Source: Mucilaginibacter sp. SG564 (GTDB lineage Bacteria > Bacteroidota > Bacteroidia > Sphingobacteriales > Sphingobacteriaceae). Taken from it: DNA of 38,656 nt. Shown piece after piece: positions 14,879-23,529 of this stretch; positions within the stretch are counted from its first letter, which is position 1; the number at the start of each line of letters is the position of its first letter. The notes beneath the pieces were generated by a model. The model did not search any database and was not told the DNA's origin. It saw nothing but the letters and a program-made list of their open reading frames with translations. Made by a program: the position numbers and the translations under genes. The stretch covers positions 1 through 38,656 of the forward strand of contig NZ_JABGNA010000009.1 in NCBI RefSeq assembly GCF_013149275.1, written 5' to 3'.

Positions 14879-16258
14879 ATGTCATTCGAAAATTTAAATT
14901 TAATTGAGCCCTTATTAAAGGCTTTAAAAACCGAGGGATATACCTCACCAACCCCTATACAAGCGCAAGCTATACCTATTGTATTGCAACGACGCGACCT
15001 TTTAGGCTGCGCCCAAACCGGTACCGGTAAAACCGCTGCCTTCGCGCTGCCTATTTTGCAATTGTTGCATCAGGACAGGCAACAACATAAGGAACAAAAG
15101 ACCATCAAGGCCCTTATCCTTACACCAACCCGCGAACTCGCTATACAAATTGCCGAAAGCTTTACCGCTTATGGTAAACATACCGGTTTAAAAAACCTGG
15201 TTATTTTTGGCGGTGTATCACAAAACCCGCAGGTTGACGCTTTAAGGCGCGGTGTAGATATCCTGATAGCTACCCCAGGTCGTTTGCTCGACCTGGTGAA
15301 CCAGCGTTACGTTCACCTGGAACACGTAAAAATGCTAATCCTGGATGAGGCCGACCGTATGCTGGATATGGGCTTTGTGCACGATGTTAAAAAAATCATC
15401 ACTAAAGTACCTGCCAAAAGGCAAACCCTGTTCTTTTCGGCTACTATGCCCAAAGAGATACAGCAACTGGCCGACAGCATCCTGTCTGACCCTGAAAAAA
15501 TTGAAGTTACTCCGGTTTCTTCCACAGCCGATACTATACAGCAGTCGCTTTTTTATGTTGATAAGGGCGATAAAAAATCATTGCTGATCCACATATTAAA
15601 AGATAAGAATATTAAAACCGCCCTGGTATTTACCCGTACCAAACACGGTGCCGATAAGGTGGTGAAGGATTTAATACGTGCCGGTATTACTGCCGAGGCT
15701 ATCCATGGTAATAAATCGCAAAACGCGCGTCAGCGTGCGCTTACCAATTTCAAAAATCGCACTACACGCGTACTGATAGCTACCGATATTGCTGCCCGGG
15801 GTATTGATATCGACGAGTTGACCCACGTGATCAACTACGAAATCCCAAACATCCCCGAAACCTATGTACACCGTATTGGCCGTACCGGCCGTGCAGGGGC
15901 AAGCGGTATAGCGCTTTCTTTTTGTGATGAGGATGAAATAGAGTTTTTAAAGGATATCCACAAGCTTATAGCTAAAGAAATTCCTGTTGAAGAAGCACAT
16001 CCTTACCCGCTTAGTCCGGTAGCTATTGCCGCTGGCATGGGCGCCAAAAAAGGAACGGCTAATGCCAATTTGCGTAACGGCTCATCGGGCCGTAGCGGTG
16101 GCGGTAATAAACGTCGCGGAGGTAACGGAGGCGGCCATCGCTCAGGTGGCGGTGGTAAACGCTCAGGCGGGGGTAATAGCCGCAACGGCGGCGGCAAACC
16201 AGGCGGCAGCAGCGGCATGAGCGGAGCCAGCAGGTCATCAGGCGGCGGTCGTAGCTAA
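14879..16258 (+). CDS. DEAD-box ATP-dependent RNA helicase, RhlE-like
   Basis: Unwinds or remodels RNA in cold adaptation, ribosome assembly or decay; the exact role is unknown. I start at ATG 14879 (MSFENLNLIEPLLKAL), the usual RhlE-type N-terminus, giving 459 residues; ATG 14846 would add 11 atypical residues. All helicase motifs are present: Q motif TPIQAQAIP, Walker A AQTGTGKT (45-52), PTRELA, TPGR, DEAD (156-159), SAT (187-189), ARGID and HRIGRTGR (331-338). The last 65 residues are a low-complexity Gly/Ser/Arg/Asn tail with RGG-like repeats that probably binds RNA. It is a single-gene unit with terminator at 16292-16322. Confidence 0.95.
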   Translation: MSFENLNLIEPLLKALKTEGYTSPTPIQAQAIPIVLQRRDLLGCAQTGTGKTAAFALPILQLLHQDRQQHKEQKTIKALILTPTRELAIQIAESFTAYGKHTGLKNLVIFGGVSQNPQVDALRRGVDILIATPGRLLDLVNQRYVHLEHVKMLILDEADRMLDMGFVHDVKKIITKVPAKRQTLFFSATMPKEIQQLADSILSDPEKIEVTPVSSTADTIQQSLFYVDKGDKKSLLIHILKDKNIKTALVFTRTKHGADKVVKDLIRAGITAEAIHGNKSQNARQRALTNFKNRTTRVLIATDIAARGIDIDELTHVINYEIPNIPETYVHRIGRTGRAGASGIALSFCDEDEIEFLKDIHKLIAKEIPVEEAHPYPLSPVAIAAGMGAKKGTANANLRNGSSGRSGGGNKRRGGNGGGHRSGGGGKRSGGGNSRNGGGKPGGSSGMSGASRSSGGGRS

Positions 16259-16291
16259 TATTAACTTATAACAGGTTTTTCAACCTGGTTA

Positions 16292-16322
16292 AAACCCCAT
16301 TAAACATTGTTTAATGGGGTTT
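16292..16322. terminator. Rho-independent terminator of the helicase gene
   Basis: Perfect arms AAACCCCATTAAA (16292-16304) and TTTAATGGGGTTT (16310-16322) around loop CATTG. A weaker hairpin, AACAGGTT/AACCTGGTT (16270-16290), precedes it. Confidence 0.88.
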
Positions 16323-16387
16323 CTTGCATTATGCAGGCGCGGTTTACGCTGCCGGATAGCAGATCGATAATCACAAAAAGGGGGGCT

Positions 16388-16426
16388 GTCACCCTGAGCT
16401 TCGTCGAAGGGTTGAGCGCAGAGGCC
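16388..16426 (+). repeat. REP-like single arm (CCCTGAGC type)
   Basis: Shares most of its 39 bases with the left part of the repeat at 4205 (GTCACCCTGAGC, CGTCGAAGGGT, GAGCGCA). Unlike that copy, no matching right arm is found. Confidence 0.65.
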
Positions 16427-16464
16427 CGGCCACCATGATGTCCATCAAAAGAGCCCGGGGCTTG

Positions 16465-16584
16465 GTGCGATTCCTTCCCTCGGGAAGGGGAGGAAGGGGT
16501 TTATCGAATAGGATAATCATTGCGCGTAGAAACCCCTCCCTGCCATTACACCTGCCCAACGCACCCCTCCCCTGGGGAGGGAAT
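16465..16584. repeat. Empty derivative of the DUF559 cassette ends
   Basis: GTGCGATTCCTTCCCTCGG at 16465 and CCTCCCCTGGGGAGGGAATT at 16565-16584 resemble the left and right terminal repeats of the nuclease cassettes at 18774-19304 and 20753-21314, but only about 50 bases of non-coding DNA lie between the repeats. No nuclease frame is present. The gap 16323-16805 otherwise contains only other repeats. Confidence 0.55.
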
Positions 16585-16615
16585 TAAAAATGAATTTCTT
16601 AATTCAAAATCTTTC

Positions 16616-16653
16616 GTCCTCTCAGGGGCTCCTGAAAGGGACCCTGAGAGGAC
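16616..16653. repeat. Perfect inverted repeat, hairpin
   Basis: GTCCTCTCAGGG (16616-16627) and CCCTGAGAGGAC (16642-16653) pair perfectly around 14 bases. There is no T-run, so it is not an obvious terminator. It lies about 150 bases before the glycosyltransferase gene. Confidence 0.7.
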
Positions 16654-16805
16654 AACGGGGATGAGACCGGAGTGGATAAAAAACGCTTGCCCCCGCATAT
16701 GGGGAGTGTATCCCCACTTTAGGGTATAGTATGGCATAGCCGCTCATGGCATCTTTGTAAAGCAAAATTGCTAAACAAGTAAAATCCACTAAAACATCTT
16801 TTATT

Positions 16806-18161
16806 ATGGAAATGCAAGCTCAGGAACAATTAAAAGGAAAAAAAATATTATTTGCTACCATTCCGGCCGATGGTCACTTTAATCCGCTCACCGGTTTGGC
16901 CAAGCACCTGCAAAGCCTGGGGTGCGATGTGCGCTGGTTTACATCAGATTACTTTGCCGGGAAACTGGAAAAACTGGGCATCCCGCACTATGGTTATAAA
17001 AAAACACTAAACCTAACCGGTGATAATGTAGATGACTATTTGAACCGCCGGTCGATCACCGACCCGATCGAAAAGTTGAATTTTGATTTTGAACACATTT
17101 TTATCGCCCGTTCTCCCGAATCATATGCAGATATCGCGGAAATACATGAAAGCTTTCCATTTGATCTGTTGATAGCCGATAGCACATTTACCGCTATTCC
17201 TTTGGTGAGGGCGGGTTTAAATAAACCGGTGCTGAGCATTGGCATTGTGCCGCTGGTAGAGGATACGCCCGAACTGGCTCCTTTTGGGATGGCCCTGCCA
17301 CCAGCTACCGATGAAGTAACACAAGCCGAATATGCTATGCTGCATGAACAGGCTGTTAATATATTATTCAAAAAAACGATCGATCTGCACGAGGGAATTT
17401 TGAATGAATTTGGGGTGAAGTATGAGCGCTCAATGTTCCCTAACCTGCTGGTTAAACAAGCCGACCTGTATTTGCAGATAGGCTCGCCTGGGTTTGATTA
17501 TGAGCGCAGCCAAACGGGTAGCAATGTACGCTATGTAGGTGCGCTATTACCATATCAGCCAGATAACAGCGAGCATAACTGCTGGTTTGATGAGCGCCTT
17601 AACCAATATGAAAAGATCATCCTGGTAACACAGGGCACGGTTGAAAAAGATACCAGCAAATTAACCGAGCCTACCCTGGAGGCCTTTAAGGATACCGATG
17701 TACTGGTGATAGCCACTACCGTGGGCAGTAATACCGAGGCCCTGCGCGAAAAGTATAATTTCAATAACATTATTATTGAAGATTATATACCATTTAGTGA
17801 TGTAATGCCTTATGCCAGTGTGTATATCACCAATGGTGGTTACGGCGGTAGTTTACTTAGCGTCAATCATCAATTGCCGATGGTAGCAGCCGGTTTACAT
17901 GAAGGCAAAAGCGAAATATGCGCCCGTATAGGTTACCTCGAATACGGTATCAACCTGAATACAGAAATACCAACCCCCGCAGCAATTAAGGCAGCAGCAG
18001 AAGAGGTGATGGCCAACGAGAAATATAAGCATAACATGATCAGATTATATCATGAAATGAATAGCTATAACGCCAGAGAGTTGTGTACACAGTATATAGC
18101 GGAGTTATTATCGGGTTTACCAGTGTCTAAGCAGGAACAAATAGATATTGAAATAAATTAA
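16806..18161 (+). CDS. Glycosyltransferase, GT1/MGT-like (UDP-glucuronosyl/macrolide type)
   Basis: A 451-residue GT-B fold enzyme that transfers a sugar from a nucleotide donor to a small lipophilic acceptor. The N-terminal domain starts KKILFATIPADGHFNPLTG (H24 is at the place of the catalytic histidine), and the C-terminal donor domain contains KIILVTQGTVEKD, IIEDYIPFSDVMPYASVYI, NGGYGGSLLSVNHQLPMV and HEGKSEICARIGYLEYGI. The usual donor-phosphate motif HGGxG is NGGYG here, so the histidine is replaced by Asn. Donor and acceptor are unknown. A CATCTTTG box lies about 50 bases upstream. It appears to be a single-gene unit ended by the terminator at 18184. Confidence 0.9.
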   Translation: MEMQAQEQLKGKKILFATIPADGHFNPLTGLAKHLQSLGCDVRWFTSDYFAGKLEKLGIPHYGYKKTLNLTGDNVDDYLNRRSITDPIEKLNFDFEHIFIARSPESYADIAEIHESFPFDLLIADSTFTAIPLVRAGLNKPVLSIGIVPLVEDTPELAPFGMALPPATDEVTQAEYAMLHEQAVNILFKKTIDLHEGILNEFGVKYERSMFPNLLVKQADLYLQIGSPGFDYERSQTGSNVRYVGALLPYQPDNSEHNCWFDERLNQYEKIILVTQGTVEKDTSKLTEPTLEAFKDTDVLVIATTVGSNTEALREKYNFNNIIIEDYIPFSDVMPYASVYITNGGYGGSLLSVNHQLPMVAAGLHEGKSEICARIGYLEYGINLNTEIPTPAAIKAAAEEVMANEKYKHNMIRLYHEMNSYNARELCTQYIAELLSGLPVSKQEQIDIEIN

Positions 18162-18183
18162 GAACGTGTTTTCGTACCCCTAT

Positions 18184-18226
18184 GTCCCTGGTAGCCATAT
18201 GTATTATGGCTGCCGGGACTTTTTTA
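18184..18226 (+). terminator. Rho-independent terminator of the glycosyltransferase gene
   Basis: A 16-bp stem (two G-T pairs) from GTCCCTGGTAGCCATA to TATGGCTGCCGGGAC, then a run of T at 18220-18226. Confidence 0.88.
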
Positions 18227-18335
18227 TTTAGCAACAACGCGTGCAATAAAATTCATTGTTAATAAGTTAATAAGCATATTTGTAGCGGTCAAAAAAAATA
18301 AATAGCTTTAAATGAAATTTATAGAGCCCATATCC

Positions 18336-18635
18336 ATGAAACGCCTCATTAACCTTTTGAAGAACAAATTCTTTTTGGTTACGCTGGCCTTTTTAGTTTG
18401 GATGATATTTTTTGACCGGAACGATCTGTTCTCGCAGTATGAGTACCGCAAACAGGTAGGTAAACTAAAGGAGGAGCGTGATTTTTATAAAAAAGAGACC
18501 GACCAGGTAACTAAAGAACTGGACGAGCTAACCTCGAACCCCCAGAAACTCGAAAAGTTTGCCCGCGAAAAATACCTCATGAAAAAAGATAACGAGGATG
18601 TTTTTGTGATCGTTCACGAGAAAAAGGAAAAGTAA
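18336..18635 (+). CDS. Septum formation initiator, DivIC/FtsB family
   Basis: Small bitopic cell-division protein that joins the FtsL/FtsQ-type complex at the septum. I start at ATG 18336 (KRLINLLKNKFF), giving 99 residues; ATG 18312 would add 8 residues before it. One transmembrane helix (about residues 10-26, VTLAFLVWMIFFD), then a heptad coiled coil (QYEYRKQVGKLKEERDFYKK and on to about residue 68), then the family's C-terminal motif NPQKLEKFAREKYLMKKDNE. In many Bacteroidota the gene follows eno; here lspA, the helicase and the glycosyltransferase lie between. Confidence 0.88.
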   Translation: MKRLINLLKNKFFLVTLAFLVWMIFFDRNDLFSQYEYRKQVGKLKEERDFYKKETDQVTKELDELTSNPQKLEKFAREKYLMKKDNEDVFVIVHEKKEK

Positions 18636-18773
18636 GGGATTTTACAATCAAGAGATAAGAGTCAGGAAATAAGATATAGAAAGCGGTGGATTATCCATCG
18701 CTTTTTTTTGTGAAATTGAAATTCGAAAACGGGATATTGGAACTATGAGGGATAAATAAAAAGCAGAGGCCTC

Positions 18774-19304
18774 GTGTGATTCCCTCCCAACGGGAGGGTG
18801 TAGGGAGGGGTTTAGCATACTATTCAAGTAATCCTCGATCAAATCCTTTCGGAAGTTTAATGTCCGAATCATTTTTAATCAACGCTATTATTGTAGTATC
18901 TATCGTTCTCAATACATTCTGCATATCGCTTTTCAATTCAGATTCCGAAAATCTTAAAAAGTGTATCCCAAAGCTTTCTAATTTCTGTTGCCTCACTTCA
19001 TCTTTATTAAAAGCCTCTTCATGATTGTGCGACATCCCATCAATCTCAATAGCCAGCATTAAGTCCTTGCAATAAAAATCTACTATATAATTATCTACAA
19101 ATCGCTGACGATCAAAATCGAAGTCAAGGAGCTTATCGTTTTTTAATTCGCTCCATAACAATAGCTCTCCGTCGGTCATATCTTTTCGCAGTTTGCGTGC
19201 GAGGACTTTAAGTGCAGGATTGTATGGAATAATCTTCTTTGCCATTTTTAATATTCGCTTTGTGGAACCCCTCCCTACACCCTCCCGTGGGGAGGGAATC
19301 GCAC
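18774..19304. mobile_element. DUF559 nuclease cassette A with terminal inverted repeats
   Basis: Left end 18774-18813 and right end 19266-19304 are inverted repeats of about 39 bases (two or three differences), each made of GTG(C/T)GATTCCCTCCC, a GC palindrome and TAGGGAGGGGTT. Between them lies only the nuclease-like gene 18820-19245. The second cassette (20753-21314) has the same plan and orientation. I see no transposase. Target duplications are not obvious, but the flanks AGCAGAGGCCTC and AGCAATGGCCTC resemble each other. Confidence 0.65.
18820..19245 (-). CDS. DUF559 domain protein, VSR-like endonuclease fold (cassette A)
   Basis: A 141-residue protein of the DUF559 family, distantly related to very-short-patch-repair endonucleases with a PD-(D/E)XK-like core. 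Landmarks: PYNPALKVLARKLRKDMT, LLLWSELKN, FDFDRQ, the putative active site YIVDFYCKDLMLAIEIDG with D54/E64-type acidic residues, and SHNHEEAFNKDEVRQQKLE. I take ATG at 19245; an upstream ATG at 19311 would read through the terminal repeat and is unlikely. It is over 70 percent identical by eye to the gene at 20831-21253. The biochemical role of such proteins is not established. Its stop codon lies 6 bases from the left repeat. Confidence 0.85.
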   Translation of the reverse strand: MAKKIIPYNPALKVLARKLRKDMTDGELLLWSELKNDKLLDFDFDRQRFVDNYIVDFYCKDLMLAIEIDGMSHNHEEAFNKDEVRQQKLESFGIHFLRFSESELKSDMQNVLRTIDTTIIALIKNDSDIKLPKGFDRGLLE

Positions 19305-19362
19305 TGGCCAACGCTTTTTATCTTTTATGTTGTTTTTCTCTTCATTTAATGCCCACGACAAT

Positions 19363-19385
19363 CCTCCCGAGGGAGGGAATCGCAC
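19363..19385. repeat. Solitary right end of a DUF559-type cassette
   Basis: CCTCCCGAGGGAGGGAATCG followed by CAC equals the outer part of the right terminal repeat of cassette B. No matching left end lies nearby other than those of cassette A. Confidence 0.55.
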
Positions 19386-19444
19386 CCGGCTTGGGCTTCT
19401 TATCTGTTTTTATTTATACTTCACCTTATTTTCTACCATCATTG

Positions 19445-20605
19445 TTATACCACCTCCACATGGTTTTTACTATGCTTCCAACGCTGCAATAACTTATCCC
19501 TTATTTTTAAAGATGGTTTCTCGATAGTATATCTTAGTATCAGCGCGAATGTGATGGTGCTGAGCAGGCAGCAAAGCATCATCAGGTTACTGTTTTTGTC
19601 GATGCCGTTTTTTTGGAGCAGGTTTTGGGTAAGATGGATCACCAGCTTATGCGATAGATAGATGCTGTAAGATAAGGTAGCCAGATGGGTGGTAATAGTA
19701 GATTGGCGGTGGTACAGAAAATTGGATGGACAAACGATAGCCGCCAAAATGAGTCCGTATCCCAGTGAAACCAACGGAAAGCCCCAAACAGTACTGATTA
19801 GGCTATCGCCGGGTGAACAAACAAAATAAGCGGCTATTAAAATGACCGGTCCCAGCAGCATCAGCAGGTAATTGTACCTGTTTGCTATTTCTTTAATGTG
19901 CGGATAAAAAGTGTAAGCACCGGCAATGCTCACGCCGATAAGTAATCCGTCTAAACGATTATAAGTGGGGTAGTAGATCACCCGGTGCCATATCGCCCCA
20001 AAATCATCTTCGGCGAGATGAGGAGCTGCAAAATAATGCCAGCCTGCATATCTGATGATGAACCCGGCGACAAACAATCCTACGAGAATGTAAACAGCCG
20101 TTTTACCTGCTTTAAAATGGTTGAGCAGCCAAAAGGTTAATGGCAATATTAAATAAAACTGCTCCTCCACACATAACGACCAGGCATGGGTAAAAGTCCC
20201 GGTGGTTTTCAGATCCAGGCCAAAATTGAGGGTAAAGGTGATGTATTTCCAGAGCGGGGCCATGTGTTCCCGCTCGCGCAGATATGGGATAGCAGTATAT
20301 AAAAGCAATACAACCAGGTAAGGTGGAATGATGCGGAAGAAACGCTTGGCGAAAAATTCGCGCATATTGATGGTCTTGCCTTTTTTGATGGTATTAAAAA
20401 GTTGCCCCGCGATCAAAAATCCGCTAAGAACAAAAAACAGGTCGACGCCCGTCCAGCCAAAGCCGCCTATTTTATTTACCCATTCCGGGTGCCCGAAAAG
20501 TTGGTAATGAAACAGCAAAACATAGGTAATGGCCAATGTCCGTAAATGATCTAAACCCAATAATTTATGCTTATCGGATATGCTGGCTGTGATGGTATCT
20601 GACAT
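19445..20605 (-). CDS. Acyltransferase family 3 membrane protein (OafA/YrhL-like)
   Basis: A 386-residue integral membrane O-acyltransferase with about ten helices. Family marks: LLGLDHLRTLAITYVLLFHY near the N-terminus with the conserved His in FHYQLFGH, GVDLFFVLSGFLIAGQL, FFAKRFFRIIPPYL, FTHAWSLCVEEQFYLILPL and a C-terminal LRYTIEKPSLK. Such enzymes move acetyl or other acyl groups onto surface polysaccharide or antibiotics; the acceptor is unknown. It lies between two same-orientation DUF559 cassettes (18774-19304 and 20753-21314), a composite-element-like arrangement. No other sugar-related gene is adjacent. Confidence 0.92.
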   Translation of the reverse strand: MSDTITASISDKHKLLGLDHLRTLAITYVLLFHYQLFGHPEWVNKIGGFGWTGVDLFFVLSGFLIAGQLFNTIKKGKTINMREFFAKRFFRIIPPYLVVLLLYTAIPYLREREHMAPLWKYITFTLNFGLDLKTTGTFTHAWSLCVEEQFYLILPLTFWLLNHFKAGKTAVYILVGLFVAGFIIRYAGWHYFAAPHLAEDDFGAIWHRVIYYPTYNRLDGLLIGVSIAGAYTFYPHIKEIANRYNYLLMLLGPVILIAAYFVCSPGDSLISTVWGFPLVSLGYGLILAAIVCPSNFLYHRQSTITTHLATLSYSIYLSHKLVIHLTQNLLQKNGIDKNSNLMMLCCLLSTITFALILRYTIEKPSLKIRDKLLQRWKHSKNHVEVV

Positions 20606-20752
20606 GAAATATGTGCGGGGAATTTAGGCTGTAATTTATTGAATAAAGAGGATAAATAGGAGGGGAGGTTGTTTTATTTCTTGATCTAAATTTTAGTGTT
20701 TGGCAATACCGATTACGATGGAAATCATATGTTTTGCTGAAGCAATGGCCTC

Positions 20753-21314
20753 GTGCGATTCCCTCCCTCGGGAGGGGCAGGGAGGGGTTTGTTCGTGCGG
20801 TATATCGGATAAACTGAGGGGCTTCTCAAACTATTTCAGCAAGCTTAGATCAAATCCTACCGGTAGTTTAATAGACGGATCATTTTTCACCAATATAATT
20901 ACAGTACTTTCAATAGTGCGTATTACATTAAACATATCCTGTTTTACCTCTGTCTCAGTAAATCTTAAAAAGTAAATCCCGAAACCCTCTAATTTTTGTT
21001 GTCTCTGTTCATCTTTATAAAAAGCCTCTTCATGATTGTGCGACATTCCGTCAATCTCAATAGCCAGCATTAAATTTTTAGAATAGAAGTCGACTATATA
21101 ATTATCTATACAACACTGACGGTCAAAGTCAAAACCGAATAGTTTATTGTTTTTTAATTCATCCCATAGCAAAACCTCCCCAAAAGTCATATCCTTTCTG
21201 AGTTTGCGAGCCAGTTTCTTCAGTTTTGGATTGTATGGGATGATTTTAACCATTGCTGTTGTTTTGCCGCTTGCAGAGAACCCCTCCCTACCCTCCCGAG
21301 GGAGGGAATCGCAC
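20753..21314. mobile_element. DUF559 nuclease cassette B with terminal inverted repeats
   Basis: Left end 20753-20790 (GTGCGATTCCCTCCCTCGG) and right end 21279-21314 (ending GGGAGGGAATCGCAC) are near-perfect inverted repeats of about 36-38 bases. The only gene inside is 20831-21253 on the minus strand. It has the same plan as cassette A, with a slightly different GC palindrome inside the repeats. Confidence 0.65.
20831..21253 (-). CDS. DUF559 domain protein, VSR-like endonuclease fold (cassette B)
   Basis: A 140-residue paralogue of 18820-19245. It starts MVKIIPYNPKLKKLARKLRK and keeps the acidic core YIVDFYSKNLMLAIEIDG and SHNHEEAFYKDEQRQQKLE. The differences are spread along the protein and mostly conservative, so the two copies have both stayed intact, which suggests selection. 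The start MVK is just inside the right terminal repeat. It is probably a soluble nuclease-like protein; its substrate is unknown. Confidence 0.85.
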   Translation of the reverse strand: MVKIIPYNPKLKKLARKLRKDMTFGEVLLWDELKNNKLFGFDFDRQCCIDNYIVDFYSKNLMLAIEIDGMSHNHEEAFYKDEQRQQKLEGFGIYFLRFTETEVKQDMFNVIRTIESTVIILVKNDPSIKLPVGFDLSLLK

Positions 21315-21371
21315 GAGCCGTGTCTCCACTTTTGTCTTATCTCTTAATCCTAATTTCCAGCTTCTCGCCCT

Positions 21372-23453
21372 CTAAACCTCGCCTTCGCGTTTACGTAAAA
21401 ACCACTCGCCGGATAGTAACAGGAGTATCAGTATAAATATCCATTTTACATCAATGATGTCGCTGTAGTGTTTGTCTTCATAAACAACGGTTTTGATATT
21501 GTCGTTTTTGCGGATGAGACTGGCCAGTCGGTCGATTTGAGCAGGATATAGCATTTGGCCGCCGCTTTGTTTGGCTATCGTATTTAACAATTGATGATTG
21601 GCTGCGCTTTGCCGGGTTTCCAGGTTGAGCGGTTTTATGGTTAATTGTCCGCTTGCATTAAAGCGTTGGGCTCCGTTTTGGGTAGCCGCGGTATAGCTGT
21701 ATTCGCCAATAGGCAGCGTACCGGCATCCAACTGGTAGCTTTGTCCGCTGCGGCTGAACAGGAAGCTATAGTTTTTACCGGCCTGGTTCTTCAGTTCGAT
21801 CCTGACATCAGGCGTATTGATCAGTTCCAGGGCGTCGTTATACAATTCGGCATTCAGGATCACATTTTCACCTTCGTCAAAAACATTGCGGGCAGGGTAT
21901 ACCCTGAAACGCTGGCGATTGGAATTGGCGGTTAAATATTGTACACTCTGACTCAGGAGTTCGTCGGTAGCGTTGCGGTTGCCGTAGTTCTGGTACTCGG
22001 CCAGTTGCCAGCGCCACAGGCCCTCGCCGGTAAGTATAGCGGTACGGCGACCGGCATCGTCGGCAAAAGCCAGCAGGGGATAGGTGGTAGCTACCGCGCC
22101 AATTTTTTGTTTCAGGAGCACAGCCGTATTGGCAGCCGAGCCATAACTGCCAAAGGGAGCCAGCAAGGGCGGCATAACCGCTATTTTTTTGCGGGAAGAA
22201 TCGGACAGGGTAAAAGCCGAAAAGCCGGTCTCGGGCAGGGCCAGTACTTCCTGCGATTCGGAACGACCCGCGCTGATCTTGATACTGTTTTGCGCAGCAT
22301 TAAAGGCCTGCAGATCTGTTTGCGAACCCAGCATATACCAAACCGGGATATTGCTTTTGGCTATAAAGTTTTTTAGCAGCGGGTATTCTTCCGCAGGGGT
22401 TTGGTATAGGATCACGAGACTGTAATCAACCAGTTTAATGGCGGCTATATCGGCGAGCAATACGGTTTTTACCTCGTAGTTTTTATTGGTTTCGATAGCC
22501 TGTTTGATAACCGTAATATCGGGATGCGGACTGCGGTATACCACCAGTACTTTTTGGCGGGCATCCAGCACATCTACATAAATGGTTTCGGTATTGTTTT
22601 GGGTGGATAGCTCGTTTTTTACCGGGGTAATGCTGATGTTGTATTTCCGCAGACCTTTTTTATCAGCGGTAAGCTTGATAGGGATGATCTTTTTAAAATC
22701 AGCCGAAGTAACGGGGATGGTTTGGGTGAATACCTGTTTGCCGTCTTCGGTAACAGTGATGTGCATGTTTTCGCCTTTGCTTTGGTAAGCCGCGGCCAAA
22801 ACTTCTATTTCAAAATCGTTATCCAGGAAGGCTGTTTTGTTGTAGTTTACATTGCCGATGAGGAGATCGCGTTTGGCAACGGTATCGCCCAGGGCAATGG
22901 TGTATATGCTGGTCTTGATGTTTTTGGCTTCGTACTGCGGGTCGTTACCCTGGTTGTAGAGGCCGTCGGTAGCTAAAACCAGCGCGCCGATGTTTTGGTT
23001 TACAAAGCGATTGTTGAGCTGTCGTAATGCCCCCGCCATATCGGTTTGCTTACCGCTGAATTTATCTGACAGGCCGTTAGACAGGGCTTTACTGAAATTG
23101 AACTCCTGTACATCATACTGATCGCCCAATTGCTGTTTGAGTTTAGCCAGATCATTGATAAATTGAGCGGAACTAAAACCGGCGGGTTTAAAAGTATTGA
23201 TGGAGGATGAATTATCCTGTGCGATGAGCACCAATGGTTTCTGCGGATCATATTTGATGGTTTTTACCAGCGGCGAAACCAGCAGCATGGCAATAACAAA
23301 CACCACCAGCACACGCAGCACAGCTAACCACAACCTGAAATTTTTGCCCAGGTTAACGGGTTGCCGGTATAATAACCAGGCATAAAGCACGCCCAGTATT
23401 AAACAAACAGGCACCCACCATCCGGAAACAGACCCCCAGGTTATTGAAAACAT
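21372..23453 (-). CDS. Membrane protein with von Willebrand factor A-like domain
   Basis: A 693-residue protein with two N-terminal transmembrane helices (about residues 12-28 and 41-62) and one near the C-terminus (about 667-684, WIFILILLLLSGEWF), then a short basic tail. Between them is a large periplasmic part. A VWA-like domain starts PLVLIAQDNSSSI with the metal-binding DxSxS site at D80-S82-S84; TDMAGAL and LATDGLYNQG fit the other MIDAS loops. Later regions (GENVILNAELYND, YSFLFSRSGQSYQLDAG) look like beta-sandwich domains. Similar proteins occur in Bacteroidota beside MoxR/BatA operons, but no such genes are next to it. The role is unknown. Confidence 0.87.
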   Translation of the reverse strand: MFSITWGSVSGWWVPVCLILGVLYAWLLYRQPVNLGKNFRLWLAVLRVLVVFVIAMLLVSPLVKTIKYDPQKPLVLIAQDNSSSINTFKPAGFSSAQFINDLAKLKQQLGDQYDVQEFNFSKALSNGLSDKFSGKQTDMAGALRQLNNRFVNQNIGALVLATDGLYNQGNDPQYEAKNIKTSIYTIALGDTVAKRDLLIGNVNYNKTAFLDNDFEIEVLAAAYQSKGENMHITVTEDGKQVFTQTIPVTSADFKKIIPIKLTADKKGLRKYNISITPVKNELSTQNNTETIYVDVLDARQKVLVVYRSPHPDITVIKQAIETNKNYEVKTVLLADIAAIKLVDYSLVILYQTPAEEYPLLKNFIAKSNIPVWYMLGSQTDLQAFNAAQNSIKISAGRSESQEVLALPETGFSAFTLSDSSRKKIAVMPPLLAPFGSYGSAANTAVLLKQKIGAVATTYPLLAFADDAGRRTAILTGEGLWRWQLAEYQNYGNRNATDELLSQSVQYLTANSNRQRFRVYPARNVFDEGENVILNAELYNDALELINTPDVRIELKNQAGKNYSFLFSRSGQSYQLDAGTLPIGEYSYTAATQNGAQRFNASGQLTIKPLNLETRQSAANHQLLNTIAKQSGGQMLYPAQIDRLASLIRKNDNIKTVVYEDKHYSDIIDVKWIFILILLLLSGEWFLRKREGEV

Positions 23454-23529
23454 TTTTTATAGGTTGTATTAATGCGCTACGTACAGCTGCAAAATGCGAA
23501 ATTATTGTGAAATGCGGGTGAATAAGTTT

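Noticed and set aside
19246..19311. Upstream start for the DUF559 gene of cassette A
   Set aside because: It would translate the GC-rich terminal repeat; the paralogue in cassette B starts at the equivalent of 19245.
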